Source: JBCBAP01 sp038532435 (GTDB lineage Bacteria > Pseudomonadota > Alphaproteobacteria > Rhodobacterales > Rhodobacteraceae). From it: a DNA stretch of 64,000 bases. Below are positions 26,243-34,980 of this stretch, piece by piece (position 1 is the first letter of the stretch; each line of letters opens with the position of its first letter). Position numbers and translations under genes: made by a program. Where the stretch lies: the NCBI GenBank assembly GCA_038532435.1, contig JBCBAP010000008.1, positions 1-64,000 of the forward strand, read 5' to 3'. The notes beneath the pieces are model-generated. The model had not been told where the DNA came from. It worked only from the letters and a program-made list of their open reading frames with translations, and ran no database searches.

Positions 26243-27766
26243 ATGAGCATTGAAGTACGCGTGCCCACCCTCGGCGAAAGTGTGACCGAGGCCACGGTGG
26301 CAACATGGTTCAAGAAGCCCGGCGACGCAGTCGCCGCGGACGAGATGCTGTGCGAGCTCGAAACCGACAAGGTGACCGTCGAGGTGCCCGCCCCGGCGGC
26401 GGGCACGCTGGCGGAGCTGGTGGCCTCCGAAGGGGACACGGTCGGCGTCGACGCGCTTCTCGCCACGATCAGCGAGGGGGACGCGGCGCCTGCGCCGAAG
26501 CCCGCAGCAGCAGCGCCCGCGGCGAACGGCGCGGCACAGGCGTCCAGCGAAAGCGGCGGTGCGCCTGTCGATGTCATGGTCCCGGCCCTGGGCGAGAGCG
26601 TGACTGAGGCGACTGTCTCCACCTGGTTCAAAAAGACCGGTGATGCGGTGACGGCGGACGAAATGCTGTGCGAGCTCGAAACCGACAAGGTCTCCGTGGA
26701 GGTTCCGTCCCCCGCGACCGGGATCCTCGGCGAAATCCTCGCGGAGGAAGGCGTGACGGTTGCGGCGGGCGGAAGGCTCGCTGTGCTGACCCAGCAGTCC
26801 GGCAGGGCCGCTGCGCCCGCAAGTGCTCCGGCAGCCGCACCGGCGTCCGGCGCTCCGGCACCGGCGGGCAAGGACATCGAACACGCCCCGTCCGCGAAGA
26901 AGGCGATGGCGGAGAAGGGTCTGACCGCCGATCAGGTTACCGGCACCGGCCGGGATGGCCGGATCATGAAAGAGGACGTGATGCGGGCGGAGGCGCCGAA
27001 GCCCGCGCCGGCACCCGCCCCCGCACCTGCGCCGACCCCTCGCGCCCCGGTTCCCGCCGCGGATGCGGAGCGGGAGGAGCGGGTGAAGATGACCCGCCTG
27101 CGGCAGACGATCGCCCGTCGCCTCAAGGACGCGCAGAACACCGCCGCCATGCTGACCACCTACAACGAGGTCGACATGTCCGCGGTGATGGCGCTGCGCA
27201 AGCAGTACAAGGAGGAGTTCGAGAAGAAGCACGGCGTCCGCCTTGGTTTCATGTCCTTCTTCACCAAGGCCTGCTGCCACGCGCTGATGGAAATCCCCGA
27301 GGTGAATGCGGAGATCGACGGGACCGACATCGTCTACAAGAAGTTCGTCCACATGGGCATCGCCACCGGCACCCCCACGGGCCTCGTCGTGCCGGTGGTG
27401 CGGGATGCGGACAGCATGAGCTTCGCTGCCATCGAAAAGAAGATCGGCGAACTGGGCAAGCGTGCCCGGGACGGGAAGCTCTCCATGGCCGACATGCAGG
27501 GCGGGACCTTCACGATCTCCAACGGCGGGGTCTATGGCTCGCTCATGTCCTCGCCGATCCTGAACCCGCCACAGTCCGGCATCCTCGGCATGCACAAGAT
27601 CCAGGAACGCCCTATGGTCGTGAACGGGAACATCGTGGTGCGCCCGATGATGTACCTCGCGCTCAGCTACGACCACCGGATCGTCGACGGCAAGGGCGCG
27701 GTGACCTTCCTCGTCCGCGTGAAAGAAGCGCTCGAGGATCCGCAGCGCCTGCTCATGGATCTCTGA
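26243..27766 (+). CDS. sucB: 2-oxoglutarate dehydrogenase E2 (dihydrolipoyllysine succinyltransferase), two lipoyl domains
   Basis: E2 core of 507 residues. Two lipoyl domains are present, with lipoylated lysines at K43 and K149 (both ETDKV). They are nearly identical over about 45 residues, each followed by an Ala/Pro-rich linker. An E1/E3-binding domain follows (PSAKKAMAEKGL to GRIMKEDVM, about 210-245), then another Ala/Pro linker and the catalytic domain, with H478 and D482 in DHRIVDGKGAVTFL. The E. coli enzyme has one lipoyl domain and about 405 residues, so the extra length is the second domain. ATG 26243 follows GGAA at a suitable distance; the longer frame from 26213 is rejected. Confidence 0.97.
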   Translation: MSIEVRVPTLGESVTEATVATWFKKPGDAVAADEMLCELETDKVTVEVPAPAAGTLAELVASEGDTVGVDALLATISEGDAAPAPKPAAAAPAANGAAQASSESGGAPVDVMVPALGESVTEATVSTWFKKTGDAVTADEMLCELETDKVSVEVPSPATGILGEILAEEGVTVAAGGRLAVLTQQSGRAAAPASAPAAAPASGAPAPAGKDIEHAPSAKKAMAEKGLTADQVTGTGRDGRIMKEDVMRAEAPKPAPAPAPAPAPTPRAPVPAADAEREERVKMTRLRQTIARRLKDAQNTAAMLTTYNEVDMSAVMALRKQYKEEFEKKHGVRLGFMSFFTKACCHALMEIPEVNAEIDGTDIVYKKFVHMGIATGTPTGLVVPVVRDADSMSFAAIEKKIGELGKRARDGKLSMADMQGGTFTISNGGVYGSLMSSPILNPPQSGILGMHKIQERPMVVNGNIVVRPMMYLALSYDHRIVDGKGAVTFLVRVKEALEDPQRLLMDL

Positions 27767-27770
27767 TCCC

Positions 27771-28328
27771 ATGTACGGGCGGCTGGCGGCAAACTGGGTC
27801 TACGGGACGGCGCTCATGGCGCCGATCCTGCTGATGCTGATCCCGCTCATGGCGCTCGACCGGACAGGGCGGCTGATCCTGCTCGCCCTGCCCCTCTACA
27901 TGATCCACCAGTACGAGGAGCACGATAACGATCGGTTCCGCCTTTTCGTCAACGAGATGGTGGGGGCGGGCAAGCGGGGGCTCAGCCTTTCAGCGGTGCT
28001 GATCGTCAACGTGATCGGTGTGTGGGTGGTGATCGTGGTCGCGCTGTGGCTCTACAACGAGATTGCGCCGGGCTGGGGCCTGATCGTGGCCTATCTGCTC
28101 GGCATCAACGCGCTCGTGCACATCCTGCAGGCAATGGTGCGGCGGGTGTACAATCCGGGGCTCGTGACCGCCGTCGTGGGCTTCGTGCCGCTCGCCTGGA
28201 TGATCTGGTCCCGGCTGCTGCCCGCCTCCAGCCCCATCGAGCACATCGTGGGCGTGGGGCTGGTGCTCGCGGTTCACGCCGCCATTTTCTGGTGGGCAAC
28301 CCGCCCGACTGGGCCGCACCCCAATTGA
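27771..28328 (+). CDS. HXXEE domain membrane protein
   Basis: Protein of 185 residues with five or six hydrophobic segments. The eponymous motif is in YMIHQYEEHDND near residue 45, and a second conserved histidine lies in LGINALVHILQAMVRRVYNPG, as in the HXXEE family, where the polar residues inside the membrane suggest a metal-dependent enzyme. Function unknown. It starts four bases after sucB and is the first of four small membrane-protein genes between sucB and lpdA. Confidence 0.82.
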   Translation: MYGRLAANWVYGTALMAPILLMLIPLMALDRTGRLILLALPLYMIHQYEEHDNDRFRLFVNEMVGAGKRGLSLSAVLIVNVIGVWVVIVVALWLYNEIAPGWGLIVAYLLGINALVHILQAMVRRVYNPGLVTAVVGFVPLAWMIWSRLLPASSPIEHIVGVGLVLAVHAAIFWWATRPTGPHPN

Positions 28329-28338
28329 GGAGTTCGTC

Positions 28339-28950
28339 ATGCCTTCTGCCCTCTCCCCCGAATTTCTGATCGCAGCTCTGATCGTGGTGGTCCTGCCGGG
28401 GACCGGCGTGATCTACACCGTGGCGACCGGGATCACGCGGGGCTGGCGGGCGAGCATTTCGGCGGCCTTTGGCTGCACCCTCGGCATCCTGCCTGCGATC
28501 TGCGCGGCGCTGCTCGGGCTCTCGGCCATCCTGCACACGGGCGCGCTTGCCTATACGGTGCTTAAATATGCGGGCGCGGCTTATCTGTTCTATCTCGCCT
28601 GGCAGACCTGGAAAGACAGCGGGCCGATCTCGCTCAACCGCGACACGCCCAAGGGGATGCTGCGGATTGCCGTGACCGGGACCCTGATCAACGCGCTCAA
28701 CCCGAAGCTCAGCGTGTTCTTCCTCGCGTTTTTGCCCCAGTTCATCGATCCAGCGATGGCGGCCCTCCCGCAGATGCTCGCGATGAGTGCGATGTTCATG
28801 GCGATGACGTTCGCGATGTTCATCCTCTACGGCCTGCTCGCGGCCCGGGCGGGCCTTTTTCTCCGGCGCCCGGCGGTGGGCGATTGGGTACGGCGGATGG
28901 CTGCCATGGCGTTCGGTGGCTTCGGCCTCCGGCTTGCCCTCGATCGATAG
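28339..28950 (+). CDS. LysE/RhtB family translocator
   Basis: Inner-membrane exporter of 203 residues with about six hydrophobic segments; family members export amino acids and related metabolites. The N-terminal LIVVVLPGTGVIYTVATGITRGW matches the family signature PGP-x-GTG-like turn, and NALNPKLSVFFLAFLPQFID is the conserved central motif. Substrate unknown. It lies between the HXXEE and MAPEG genes, in the TCA run, 10 bp after the former. Confidence 0.88.
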   Translation: MPSALSPEFLIAALIVVVLPGTGVIYTVATGITRGWRASISAAFGCTLGILPAICAALLGLSAILHTGALAYTVLKYAGAAYLFYLAWQTWKDSGPISLNRDTPKGMLRIAVTGTLINALNPKLSVFFLAFLPQFIDPAMAALPQMLAMSAMFMAMTFAMFILYGLLAARAGLFLRRPAVGDWVRRMAAMAFGGFGLRLALDR

Positions 28951-28959
28951 GAGACGCGG

Positions 28960-29352
28960 ATGTTCGGCGATGAACTGACGATACTCGGGCTCTATGGCCT
29001 GCTCGTGGTCGCGACCCTGCTCGCGCAGGCAACGGGCGCGATGGGGCAGCTCGGCATGGGATACCTCCTTTCCTCCCGCGATGAGGGGCGGACGGCTGCC
29101 GGCATGGCGGCGCGGCTCGAACGGGCGCTCGCGAACTCGGTGACCGCCATGGCGCTCTTCGCCCCGGCGATCCTGATCTTAGAGGCGCGGGACGGCTTCA
29201 CGCCCCTTACGCTTGCTTGCGCACAGATCTTCCTGCTCGCGCGCGTGGTCTACTTGCCTTCCTACGCGTTCGGCGTCACCGGGCTTCGGTCGCTGGCCTG
29301 GTCAGGGGGCTTCTTCGCGACGGTCGCGCTCTACTTCATCGGGCTTGCATGA
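28960..29352 (+). CDS. MAPEG family protein, copy 1
   Basis: Membrane protein of 130 residues with four hydrophobic segments, related to membrane-associated proteins of eicosanoid and glutathione metabolism. Family-like pattern: a polar ERALANSVTAMALFAP helix in the middle and ARVVYLPSYAFGVTGLRSLAWSGG near the end. A role in glutathione-linked detoxification is possible but unproven. Its stop overlaps the start of a second MAPEG gene (ATGATG), suggesting a heteromeric pair. Confidence 0.82.
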   Translation: MFGDELTILGLYGLLVVATLLAQATGAMGQLGMGYLLSSRDEGRTAAGMAARLERALANSVTAMALFAPAILILEARDGFTPLTLACAQIFLLARVVYLPSYAFGVTGLRSLAWSGGFFATVALYFIGLA

Positions 29353-29765
29353 TGTCCGTCGAGCTCACTGTACTGACCCTTGCCGGGCTGCTGCAGGTCC
29401 TCCAGTTCGGGCTCATGTCTGTGCCCGCGAACGTGGAGTTGGGGCCGGGCAAGACACTCAGCCCCAGGGATCGGAGCCGCCTCGGCGGCAGCCTTGAGGA
29501 TCAGTTGAGCGAGCGGACGGCCCGGCTCTACCGTGCGCTCAACAACCATTTCGAGGGATTGATCCTGTTCACCCTCGCGGTTGTTGTCGTCACCCTGGGC
29601 GAGGCGTCGAACACGCTGACCCAGGCCTGCGCATGGATCTACCTCGCAGCCCGCATCGCCTACATCCCCGCCTACGCGTTCGGCCTGTCGCCCTGGCGGT
29701 CCCTCGTATGGTTTGCGGGGTTTCTGGCGACGACGGTCATGCTCCTCACGGCGCTCTTCTCATGA
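29349..29765 (+). CDS. MAPEG family protein, copy 2
   Basis: Membrane protein of 138 residues with four hydrophobic segments. The motif ERTARLYRALNNHFEGLILF is closer to canonical MAPEG (Arg-x-x-Asn-x-x-Glu/His-x-x-Glu helix) than in copy 1, and AARIAYIPAYAFGLSPWRSLVW parallels the end of copy 1, so the two genes look like an old tandem duplication. ATG 29349 overlaps the previous stop; ATG 29352 is equally possible. Longer upstream frames are shadows. It lies 72 bp before lpdA. Confidence 0.8.
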   Translation: MMSVELTVLTLAGLLQVLQFGLMSVPANVELGPGKTLSPRDRSRLGGSLEDQLSERTARLYRALNNHFEGLILFTLAVVVVTLGEASNTLTQACAWIYLAARIAYIPAYAFGLSPWRSLVWFAGFLATTVMLLTALFS

Positions 29766-29837
29766 CGCCTGATCGCACCACGCCCCTTCCGATCGCACCG
29801 GCGATCCATCCCCAGTTGCCCGACCCAGGAGGCCCCA

Positions 29838-31226
29838 ATGGCAGACTATGACGTGATCGTAATCGGAGGCGGGCCCGGCGGCTATGTCTGCGCCATCCGC
29901 TGCGCCCAGCTCGGGCTGAAGACCGCCTGTGTCGAGGGGCGGGACACGCTTGGTGGAACCTGCCTCAACGTGGGCTGCATCCCGTCGAAGGCGATGCTCC
30001 ACGCCTCCGAGCTTTACCACGAGGCGACCGAGAACTTCACCAAGATGGGCCTGATGGGAAAGAGCCCGTCGGTCGATCTGCCCCGGATGATCGAGTACAA
30101 GGCCTCGACCGTTGCCCAGAACACCTCCGGCATCGAGTTCCTGTTCAAGAAGAACAAGGTCGACTGGCTCCGGGGTTGGGGAAAGATCACGGCGCAGGGC
30201 GAGGTCACGGTTGGCGATGAGGTCCACAAGGCCAAGAACATCGTGATCGCCACAGGCTCCGAAGTCTCCCCGCTCAAGGGCGTTGAGATCGACGAGGAGC
30301 GGGTCGTCTCCTCCACCGGCGCCCTAGAGCTCAAGAAGGTGCCGGGCAAGATGGTAGTGATCGGAGGCGGCGTGATCGGGCTAGAGATGGGCTCGGTCTA
30401 CGCCCGCCTCGGCTCCGAAGTCACGGTCGTCGAATATCTCGACCACATCACACCCGGCATGGATGCGGAGATCTCCAAGCAGTTTCAGAAGATCCTGCGC
30501 AAGCAGGGGATCACCTTCATCCTCGAGGCCGCGGTGTCCTCCGTGGAGACCATGAAGACGAAGGCGAAGGTGCACTACACCTCCCGCAAGGATGACAGCG
30601 CCAACACCATCGACGCGGACATCGTGCTGCTCGCGACCGGACGGCGGCCGTTCACCGATGGGCTCGGCCTCGCGGAGCTTGGCGTGAAGATGAACAACCG
30701 CGGCATGGTGGAAACAGACCCGCACTGGCGCACGAACGTGGACGGCATCTACGCCATCGGTGACGTGATCGCGGGCCCCATGCTCGCCCACAAGGCCGAG
30801 GACGAGGGCATGGCCGTCGCGGAGACCATCGCCGGTCAGGCCGGGCACGTGAACTACGACGTGATCCCAGGGGTCATCTATACCCATCCCGAGGTCGCCA
30901 ACGTGGGCAAGACCGAGGAACAGCTGAAGGAGGAGGGCCGCGCCTATAAGGTTGGCAAGTTCCCCTTCATGGGCAATGGACGGGCCAAGGCGCATTTTGC
31001 CGGTGAAGGGTTCGTGAAGATCCTCGCGGACAAGGACACGGACCGCATTCTGGGCGCCCATGTCATCGGTCCGATGGCGGGCGACCTGATCCACGAAGTT
31101 TGCGTCGCCATGGAGTTCGGCGCGTCAGCCGAGGATCTCGCGCGCACCTGCCACGCCCACCCAACCTTCAGCGAGGCGGTGCGTGAGGCGGCTCTTGCGT
31201 GCGGCGATGGCGCGATCCACGCCTAG
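29838..31226 (+). CDS. lpdA: Dihydrolipoyl dehydrogenase (E3)
   Basis: FAD disulfide oxidoreductase of 462 residues that reoxidises the dihydrolipoyl arm of SucB. FAD motif VIGGGPGGYVCAIR at residue 8, redox-active pair C42 and C47 in GGTCLNVGC, NAD motif VVIGGGVIGLEMGSVYARLG near 180, and the catalytic His-Glu in CHAHPTFSE near the C terminus. AGGAGG lies 7 bases before ATG 29838. Last gene of the sucC-to-lpdA run. Its TAG stop shares the palindrome CTAG with the stop of the convergent outer-membrane protein gene. Confidence 0.97.
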   Translation: MADYDVIVIGGGPGGYVCAIRCAQLGLKTACVEGRDTLGGTCLNVGCIPSKAMLHASELYHEATENFTKMGLMGKSPSVDLPRMIEYKASTVAQNTSGIEFLFKKNKVDWLRGWGKITAQGEVTVGDEVHKAKNIVIATGSEVSPLKGVEIDEERVVSSTGALELKKVPGKMVVIGGGVIGLEMGSVYARLGSEVTVVEYLDHITPGMDAEISKQFQKILRKQGITFILEAAVSSVETMKTKAKVHYTSRKDDSANTIDADIVLLATGRRPFTDGLGLAELGVKMNNRGMVETDPHWRTNVDGIYAIGDVIAGPMLAHKAEDEGMAVAETIAGQAGHVNYDVIPGVIYTHPEVANVGKTEEQLKEEGRAYKVGKFPFMGNGRAKAHFAGEGFVKILADKDTDRILGAHVIGPMAGDLIHEVCVAMEFGASAEDLARTCHAHPTFSEAVREAALACGDGAIHA

Positions 31227-31750
31227 AACTGCAGGCCCAGACCGATGCTGATCTCGCCGAAGGTGGCCGAACCGGAGGCGAGGTCGGGATACTGATAGAC
31301 GGTGATCTCTGGCCGTGCGTAGACGTACTCGATCAGCTCGAACTGCATACCGATCCCGAGGGCGAGACCGGTGCCGGTCTCCTCGGACAACTCCCCGTGC
31401 ATCGTCTGCTCGATCGACACGGTGCTGACCCCGGCCCGGACGAACGCGCCGGATGCCTGCGGATCGAAGGTATACCGCCCGAAGAGGGAGACATTCGTCG
31501 TCTCGAAGTCAGACAATCCTTCGGAGGAGACTGCTATGAACGATCCGGACCGCTTATATTCAAGCTCTGCGCTGAGCTCCGGCGTGAAGGTCGCGCCCAC
31601 GGTGAGGCTGTAGTCCGTCGCGAGGCCATCCCCGTCCTGCGCCCTCAGAAATGAATAGCCGACAGAGGCGCCGACATAGCCTCCGAAGTCCTGGGCCCTC
31701 GCATCTGCAACACAGATAACCGATGCGCACAAAATGAGCGTTTTCAACAT
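31223..31750 (-). CDS. Outer-membrane beta-barrel protein
   Basis: Protein of 175 residues: signal peptide MLKTLILCASVICVADARAQ, then a small beta-barrel of the OmpW/OmpX/porin-like type, with alternating patterns (GGYVGASVGYSFL, SLTVGATFTPELSAELEYKRSG) and a C-terminal FGEISIGLGLQF ending in Phe, the barrel-assembly signal. The start is placed at ATG 31750 so that the signal peptide is normal; an in-frame codon at 31792 would add 14 unneeded residues. The upstream DNA (31751-31843) is AT-rich and contains the 11-bp palindrome TTTGCGGCAAA at 31833-31843, a possible operator. The gene ends overlap lpdA by four bases, tail to tail. Confidence 0.82.
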   Translation of the reverse strand: MLKTLILCASVICVADARAQDFGGYVGASVGYSFLRAQDGDGLATDYSLTVGATFTPELSAELEYKRSGSFIAVSSEGLSDFETTNVSLFGRYTFDPQASGAFVRAGVSTVSIEQTMHGELSEETGTGLALGIGMQFELIEYVYARPEITVYQYPDLASGSATFGEISIGLGLQF

Positions 31751-31843
31751 GTTGCCACTTTCGCTGCTCAATGCACGTAATAGTTGCGTCAAAAGTGCTA
31801 CAAATCTATTGCGGCGCAGAGATTTTTGTTGCTTTGCGGCAAA

Positions 31844-32509
31844 TCAGCCTAAAATTGCGGCACCGAAGATGTAAACAAGCAACGGAATAGGCAGAACAGC
31901 GCCTGCAACCGCAAGCGCGAGCCAGCCAGGGGCGAAGGCGCGGCTGAACCCAGCGAGCATCATGATTCCCCCTCCACCCCCGATCACCACGTTGCCGGGA
32001 AGGTTCAGCATGACCATGATCGCGAGGTAACGGGACGAGATGAGCCGCCGAACAATGGGGCTGGAGCCAAAGAGCGCTTCCAGCCGTTCGCCTTCGCTCG
32101 CGCCGGGCCGGTTGATCGACATCCCCAGCGCATCCTCAAGCGGCCGGAGCGCCCCGTCGGACAGGAGCCTGCCCGCGGCAAAGGCAATGAAAAGGCCTGC
32201 GATCGTCGCGACATAGGCGACGACCGCCCCGGTCTGGCCAAGCAGCACCATCACCGCGACCCCGATCTCCACCCCAGGGGCGAAGGGGACGGCGATGACC
32301 AGCGCGTAGACGACCAGCACAAGCGCGATGCGCCAGGGTGCCTCGAGTTGCGCGCGCAGCCAGTCCGTGATCTCCATCCGGTCGATCAGCATCTCCAGCC
32401 CGATGATCAGGATCACCAGCAGGCCCAGCATCATCACGATCCGCAGGCCAAGCCAGATCTGCTGTTTAAGGGATGGTTTGCCGGTCGGACCGGGCTCGCG
32501 CACACTCAT
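31844..32509 (-). CDS. TVP38/TMEM64 (VTT/DedA-like) family membrane protein
   Basis: Inner-membrane protein of about 221 residues with five or six hydrophobic segments. VPFAPGVEIGVAVMVLLGQTGAVVAYVATIAGLFIAFAAGR contains the family's re-entrant loop with the E-x-x-x-G pattern, and LNLPGNVVIGGGGGIMMLAGFSR is the second loop. VTT proteins are lipid scramblases or small-molecule transporters; the substrate here is unknown. ATG 32509 is chosen; a GTG at 32518 would add three residues. Divergent from the secreted hydrolase gene across about 130 bp. Confidence 0.8.
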   Translation of the reverse strand: MSVREPGPTGKPSLKQQIWLGLRIVMMLGLLVILIIGLEMLIDRMEITDWLRAQLEAPWRIALVLVVYALVIAVPFAPGVEIGVAVMVLLGQTGAVVAYVATIAGLFIAFAAGRLLSDGALRPLEDALGMSINRPGASEGERLEALFGSSPIVRRLISSRYLAIMVMLNLPGNVVIGGGGGIMMLAGFSRAFAPGWLALAVAGAVLPIPLLVYIFGAAILG

Positions 32510-32640
32510 CGGGGACACTCTGACATCAGTGAAGGTTACCCCAGCTCGGGGTCCGCACCAAAAGCGGAATGCGTGAGATAGGCATTTTCAGCTCAGTGTC
32601 ATCCACTTAAGGTCTGACCGGAAGGGATTCTGGAGGGCTC

Positions 32641-33939
32641 ATGGGTCGATTTGCGTGTCTCGTTTTGGCAATTCTGGTTTGGGCGGGGGTCGGCATGGCT
32701 GAAAACCGGATCGATCTCTTGCGTCCGGACGCCCCGGCGCTCGCCGAACCCGGCCCCCATCCGGTCGGCGTCCGCACGGTCACGCTGACCCATCCCGACC
32801 AGATCGATGTGCTCAAGACGGTCGAGGGCGCAGAGCCCCCCCGCACGGACAGGATCCTGACGGTCGAGATCTGGTATCCGGCGGTGGAGGGGACGGAGGC
32901 CGGTGCCGTCTATGACACGGTCACCCGGGACGGCAGCACACCGATTCAACTGGTCGGCATTGCCGCACGGGATGCAGCACCCAACGTGGACCGGGCCTAT
33001 CCGCTCGTGATCCTCTCCCACGGCTACCCGGGCAACCGGTTCCTGATGAGCCACCTGGGGGAGAACCTCGCGAGCAAGGGCTATGTCGTCGCCTCCATCG
33101 ATCATCAGGACAGCACTTACTCAGATCAGGCCGCCTTCGGCTCCACGCTGGTGAACCGGCCGCTCGATCAACGCTTCATTCTGGACGCGATGGCGGAGCT
33201 CAGCGCAGGGGACGGACCGCTTGCGGGCATGATCAACGCGGACTGCACCGCGATCATCGGCTATTCGATGGGAGGCTACGGCGCGCTGATCTTTGGCGGC
33301 GCGGGCGTGACCCAAACCGCGGTGGACCTTTCCTGGGGTGCGCCAGCCGGTCTGCTGTCCCGCCATCGCGCGGGCGCGGAGGATCTGGCGGAGATCTACG
33401 ACCCGAGGGTCAAGGCGCTAATCGCCATCGGACCCTGGGGCCGTGCCCGGGACATCTGGGACTCAGACGGCGTCGCTGGCCTGCGCATCCCCACCCTCTT
33501 CATCGCCGGGAGCGTGGATACCATCTCCGGCTACGAGGACGGCGTCCGGCAACTGTGGCGGGAGGCGGAGTTCGTCGATCGTTCGCTCCTGACCTTCGAT
33601 CTCGCCGGTCACAACGCCGCGGCCCCGATGCCCGCCCCCGTCGAAAGCTGGGTGCCCGTTGACAGTCTGGGCTTCGTGCCGTTCGAGCACTACGCGGATC
33701 CGGTGTGGGACACGGTGCGGATGAACAACATCCTGCAGCACTTCGCCACCGCCTACTTGGGCAAGTACCTGCACGATGACCCGGTGATGGACCGCTATCT
33801 CACCCTCATTCCCGTTGCGGCGGAGGGGGTGCATTCGGTCAATGACGCGGGCCAGCCCCAGGAAGATCACACCTACTGGACCGGCTTCGAGGAGGGAACG
33901 GCGCTCGGGCTGAGGTTCGAGACGCTGACGGCGGAGTAA
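32641..33939 (+). CDS. Exported alpha/beta hydrolase (dienelactone-hydrolase/PAF-acetylhydrolase-like)
   Basis: Protein of 432 residues with a signal peptide (MGRFACLVLAILVWAGVGMAE), so periplasmic or secreted. It has the extended N-terminal region of PAF-acetylhydrolase-like enzymes (TVEIWYPAVEG), an oxyanion turn ILSHGYPGNRF, the nucleophile elbow GYSMGGYG near residue 207, and a late LAGHNAAAP histidine. The preceding GGAGGG supports ATG 32641. Probable ester or lactone hydrolase; the substrate is unknown. It ends 13 bp from the convergent trpA, with a shared hairpin between. Confidence 0.85.
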   Translation: MGRFACLVLAILVWAGVGMAENRIDLLRPDAPALAEPGPHPVGVRTVTLTHPDQIDVLKTVEGAEPPRTDRILTVEIWYPAVEGTEAGAVYDTVTRDGSTPIQLVGIAARDAAPNVDRAYPLVILSHGYPGNRFLMSHLGENLASKGYVVASIDHQDSTYSDQAAFGSTLVNRPLDQRFILDAMAELSAGDGPLAGMINADCTAIIGYSMGGYGALIFGGAGVTQTAVDLSWGAPAGLLSRHRAGAEDLAEIYDPRVKALIAIGPWGRARDIWDSDGVAGLRIPTLFIAGSVDTISGYEDGVRQLWREAEFVDRSLLTFDLAGHNAAAPMPAPVESWVPVDSLGFVPFEHYADPVWDTVRMNNILQHFATAYLGKYLHDDPVMDRYLTLIPVAAEGVHSVNDAGQPQEDHTYWTGFEEGTALGLRFETLTAE

Positions 33940-33944
33940 AGCCC

Positions 33945-33962
33945 CGGGGGGATCAGCCCCCG
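33945..33962 (+). terminator. Shared hairpin between hydrolase gene and trpA
   Basis: CGGGGG at 33945-33950 pairs with CCCCCG at 33957-33962 around a 6-base loop. It lies at the junction of the two convergent genes and includes the trpA stop codon. No T tract on either side, so it may mark 3' ends rather than terminate efficiently. Confidence 0.45.
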
Positions 33963-34747
33963 TGCGCCCCGTCGGCAAGGTCCTTCACGAACGCGAGCAC
34001 ATCATCCGCCGTCGCACCGGACTGCGCCATGCGATCCACGATGGCGGACCCCACGACGACCCCGTCGGCCACATCCGCCATCGCGGTGGCAGCCTCAGGC
34101 GTCTTGATGCCGAAGCCGACGCAGACCGGAAGGCCCGACCGTTCCCGGATGCGGGCGACGTCGGGCGCCACGGACCCGGCGTTCGCCTCCGCCGCACCAG
34201 TGATCCCGGTGATCGAGACATAGTAGACAAAACCGCTGGTGTTGTTGAGCACAGCGGGAAGGCGACGGTCGTCGGTCGTCGGGGTGGCGAGACGAATGAA
34301 GTTGAGCCCGACCTCCTGCGCAGGCAGGCACAGCTCCGCGTCCTCCTCCGGCGGCAGGTCAACCACGATCAACCCATCAACCCCCGCATCGAGTGCTGCG
34401 GAGAGGAAGCTGTCCACACCCTTCGACCAGATCGGATTGTAGTAGCCCATCAGGACAATCGGGGTTGCGTCATCGGTCGCGCGAAACGCCCGGACCATGT
34501 CGAGGGTCTTGTCGAGGGTCATGCCCGCCTCGAGAGCCCGCTGCCCGGCAAGCTGGATCGACGGCCCGTCGGCCATCGGGTCGGTGAAGGGCATGCCGAT
34601 CTCGATCACATCGACGCCGGCCCCGGGCAGCCCGTTCAGCACGGTCTGGCTCAACACCGGATCCGGATCACCCGCCATGATGAACGCGACAAAGGCGGTA
34701 CGGTCGGCGGCCTTGAGCGCCTCGAATTTTGCGGTGATGCGGGTCAC
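33953..34747 (-). CDS. trpA: Tryptophan synthase alpha chain
   Basis: TIM-barrel subunit of 264 residues that splits indole-3-glycerol phosphate and passes indole to TrpB. The catalytic Glu and Asp are in IEIGMPFTDPMADGPSIQ near residues 48-60, and the phosphate-binding GFGIKTPEAA and VVGSAIVD are near the C terminus. trpB lies 2.1 kb upstream on the same strand, separated by the DUF2158-like gene and the acidic-protein operon, so the pair is split, unlike the compact trp operons of enterics. Confidence 0.96.
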   Translation of the reverse strand: MTRITAKFEALKAADRTAFVAFIMAGDPDPVLSQTVLNGLPGAGVDVIEIGMPFTDPMADGPSIQLAGQRALEAGMTLDKTLDMVRAFRATDDATPIVLMGYYNPIWSKGVDSFLSAALDAGVDGLIVVDLPPEEDAELCLPAQEVGLNFIRLATPTTDDRRLPAVLNNTSGFVYYVSITGITGAAEANAGSVAPDVARIRERSGLPVCVGFGIKTPEAATAMADVADGVVVGSAIVDRMAQSGATADDVLAFVKDLADGAHGG

Positions 34748-34980
34748 GATCCTATCCCCTCCGGCCCGCCGGACGGCGGTCGTGCTGTACTGGCTGGCCG
34801 GCAGAGCGGCTTTCGGGAGGTTTAGATCAAGGTTCGGCGAAAGGCCAGAGCGGTTGCGGGCCGCTCACCAGGAAGGTCCTGATGTACCAGGGGAAGACCA
34901 CCGCACCGAAAGTTCGGAGCGGCGCAGTCAAGTCATGCAGCAGCGGTTGACCGTACCGTCTCGCGCGGCCGACCGCGGGC

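Noticed and set aside
29762..29851. 29-codon frame between the second MAPEG gene and lpdA, starting in an ATGA overlap
   Set aside because: Overlaps the lpdA start in another frame and is Pro-rich without known relatives; more likely a chance frame.
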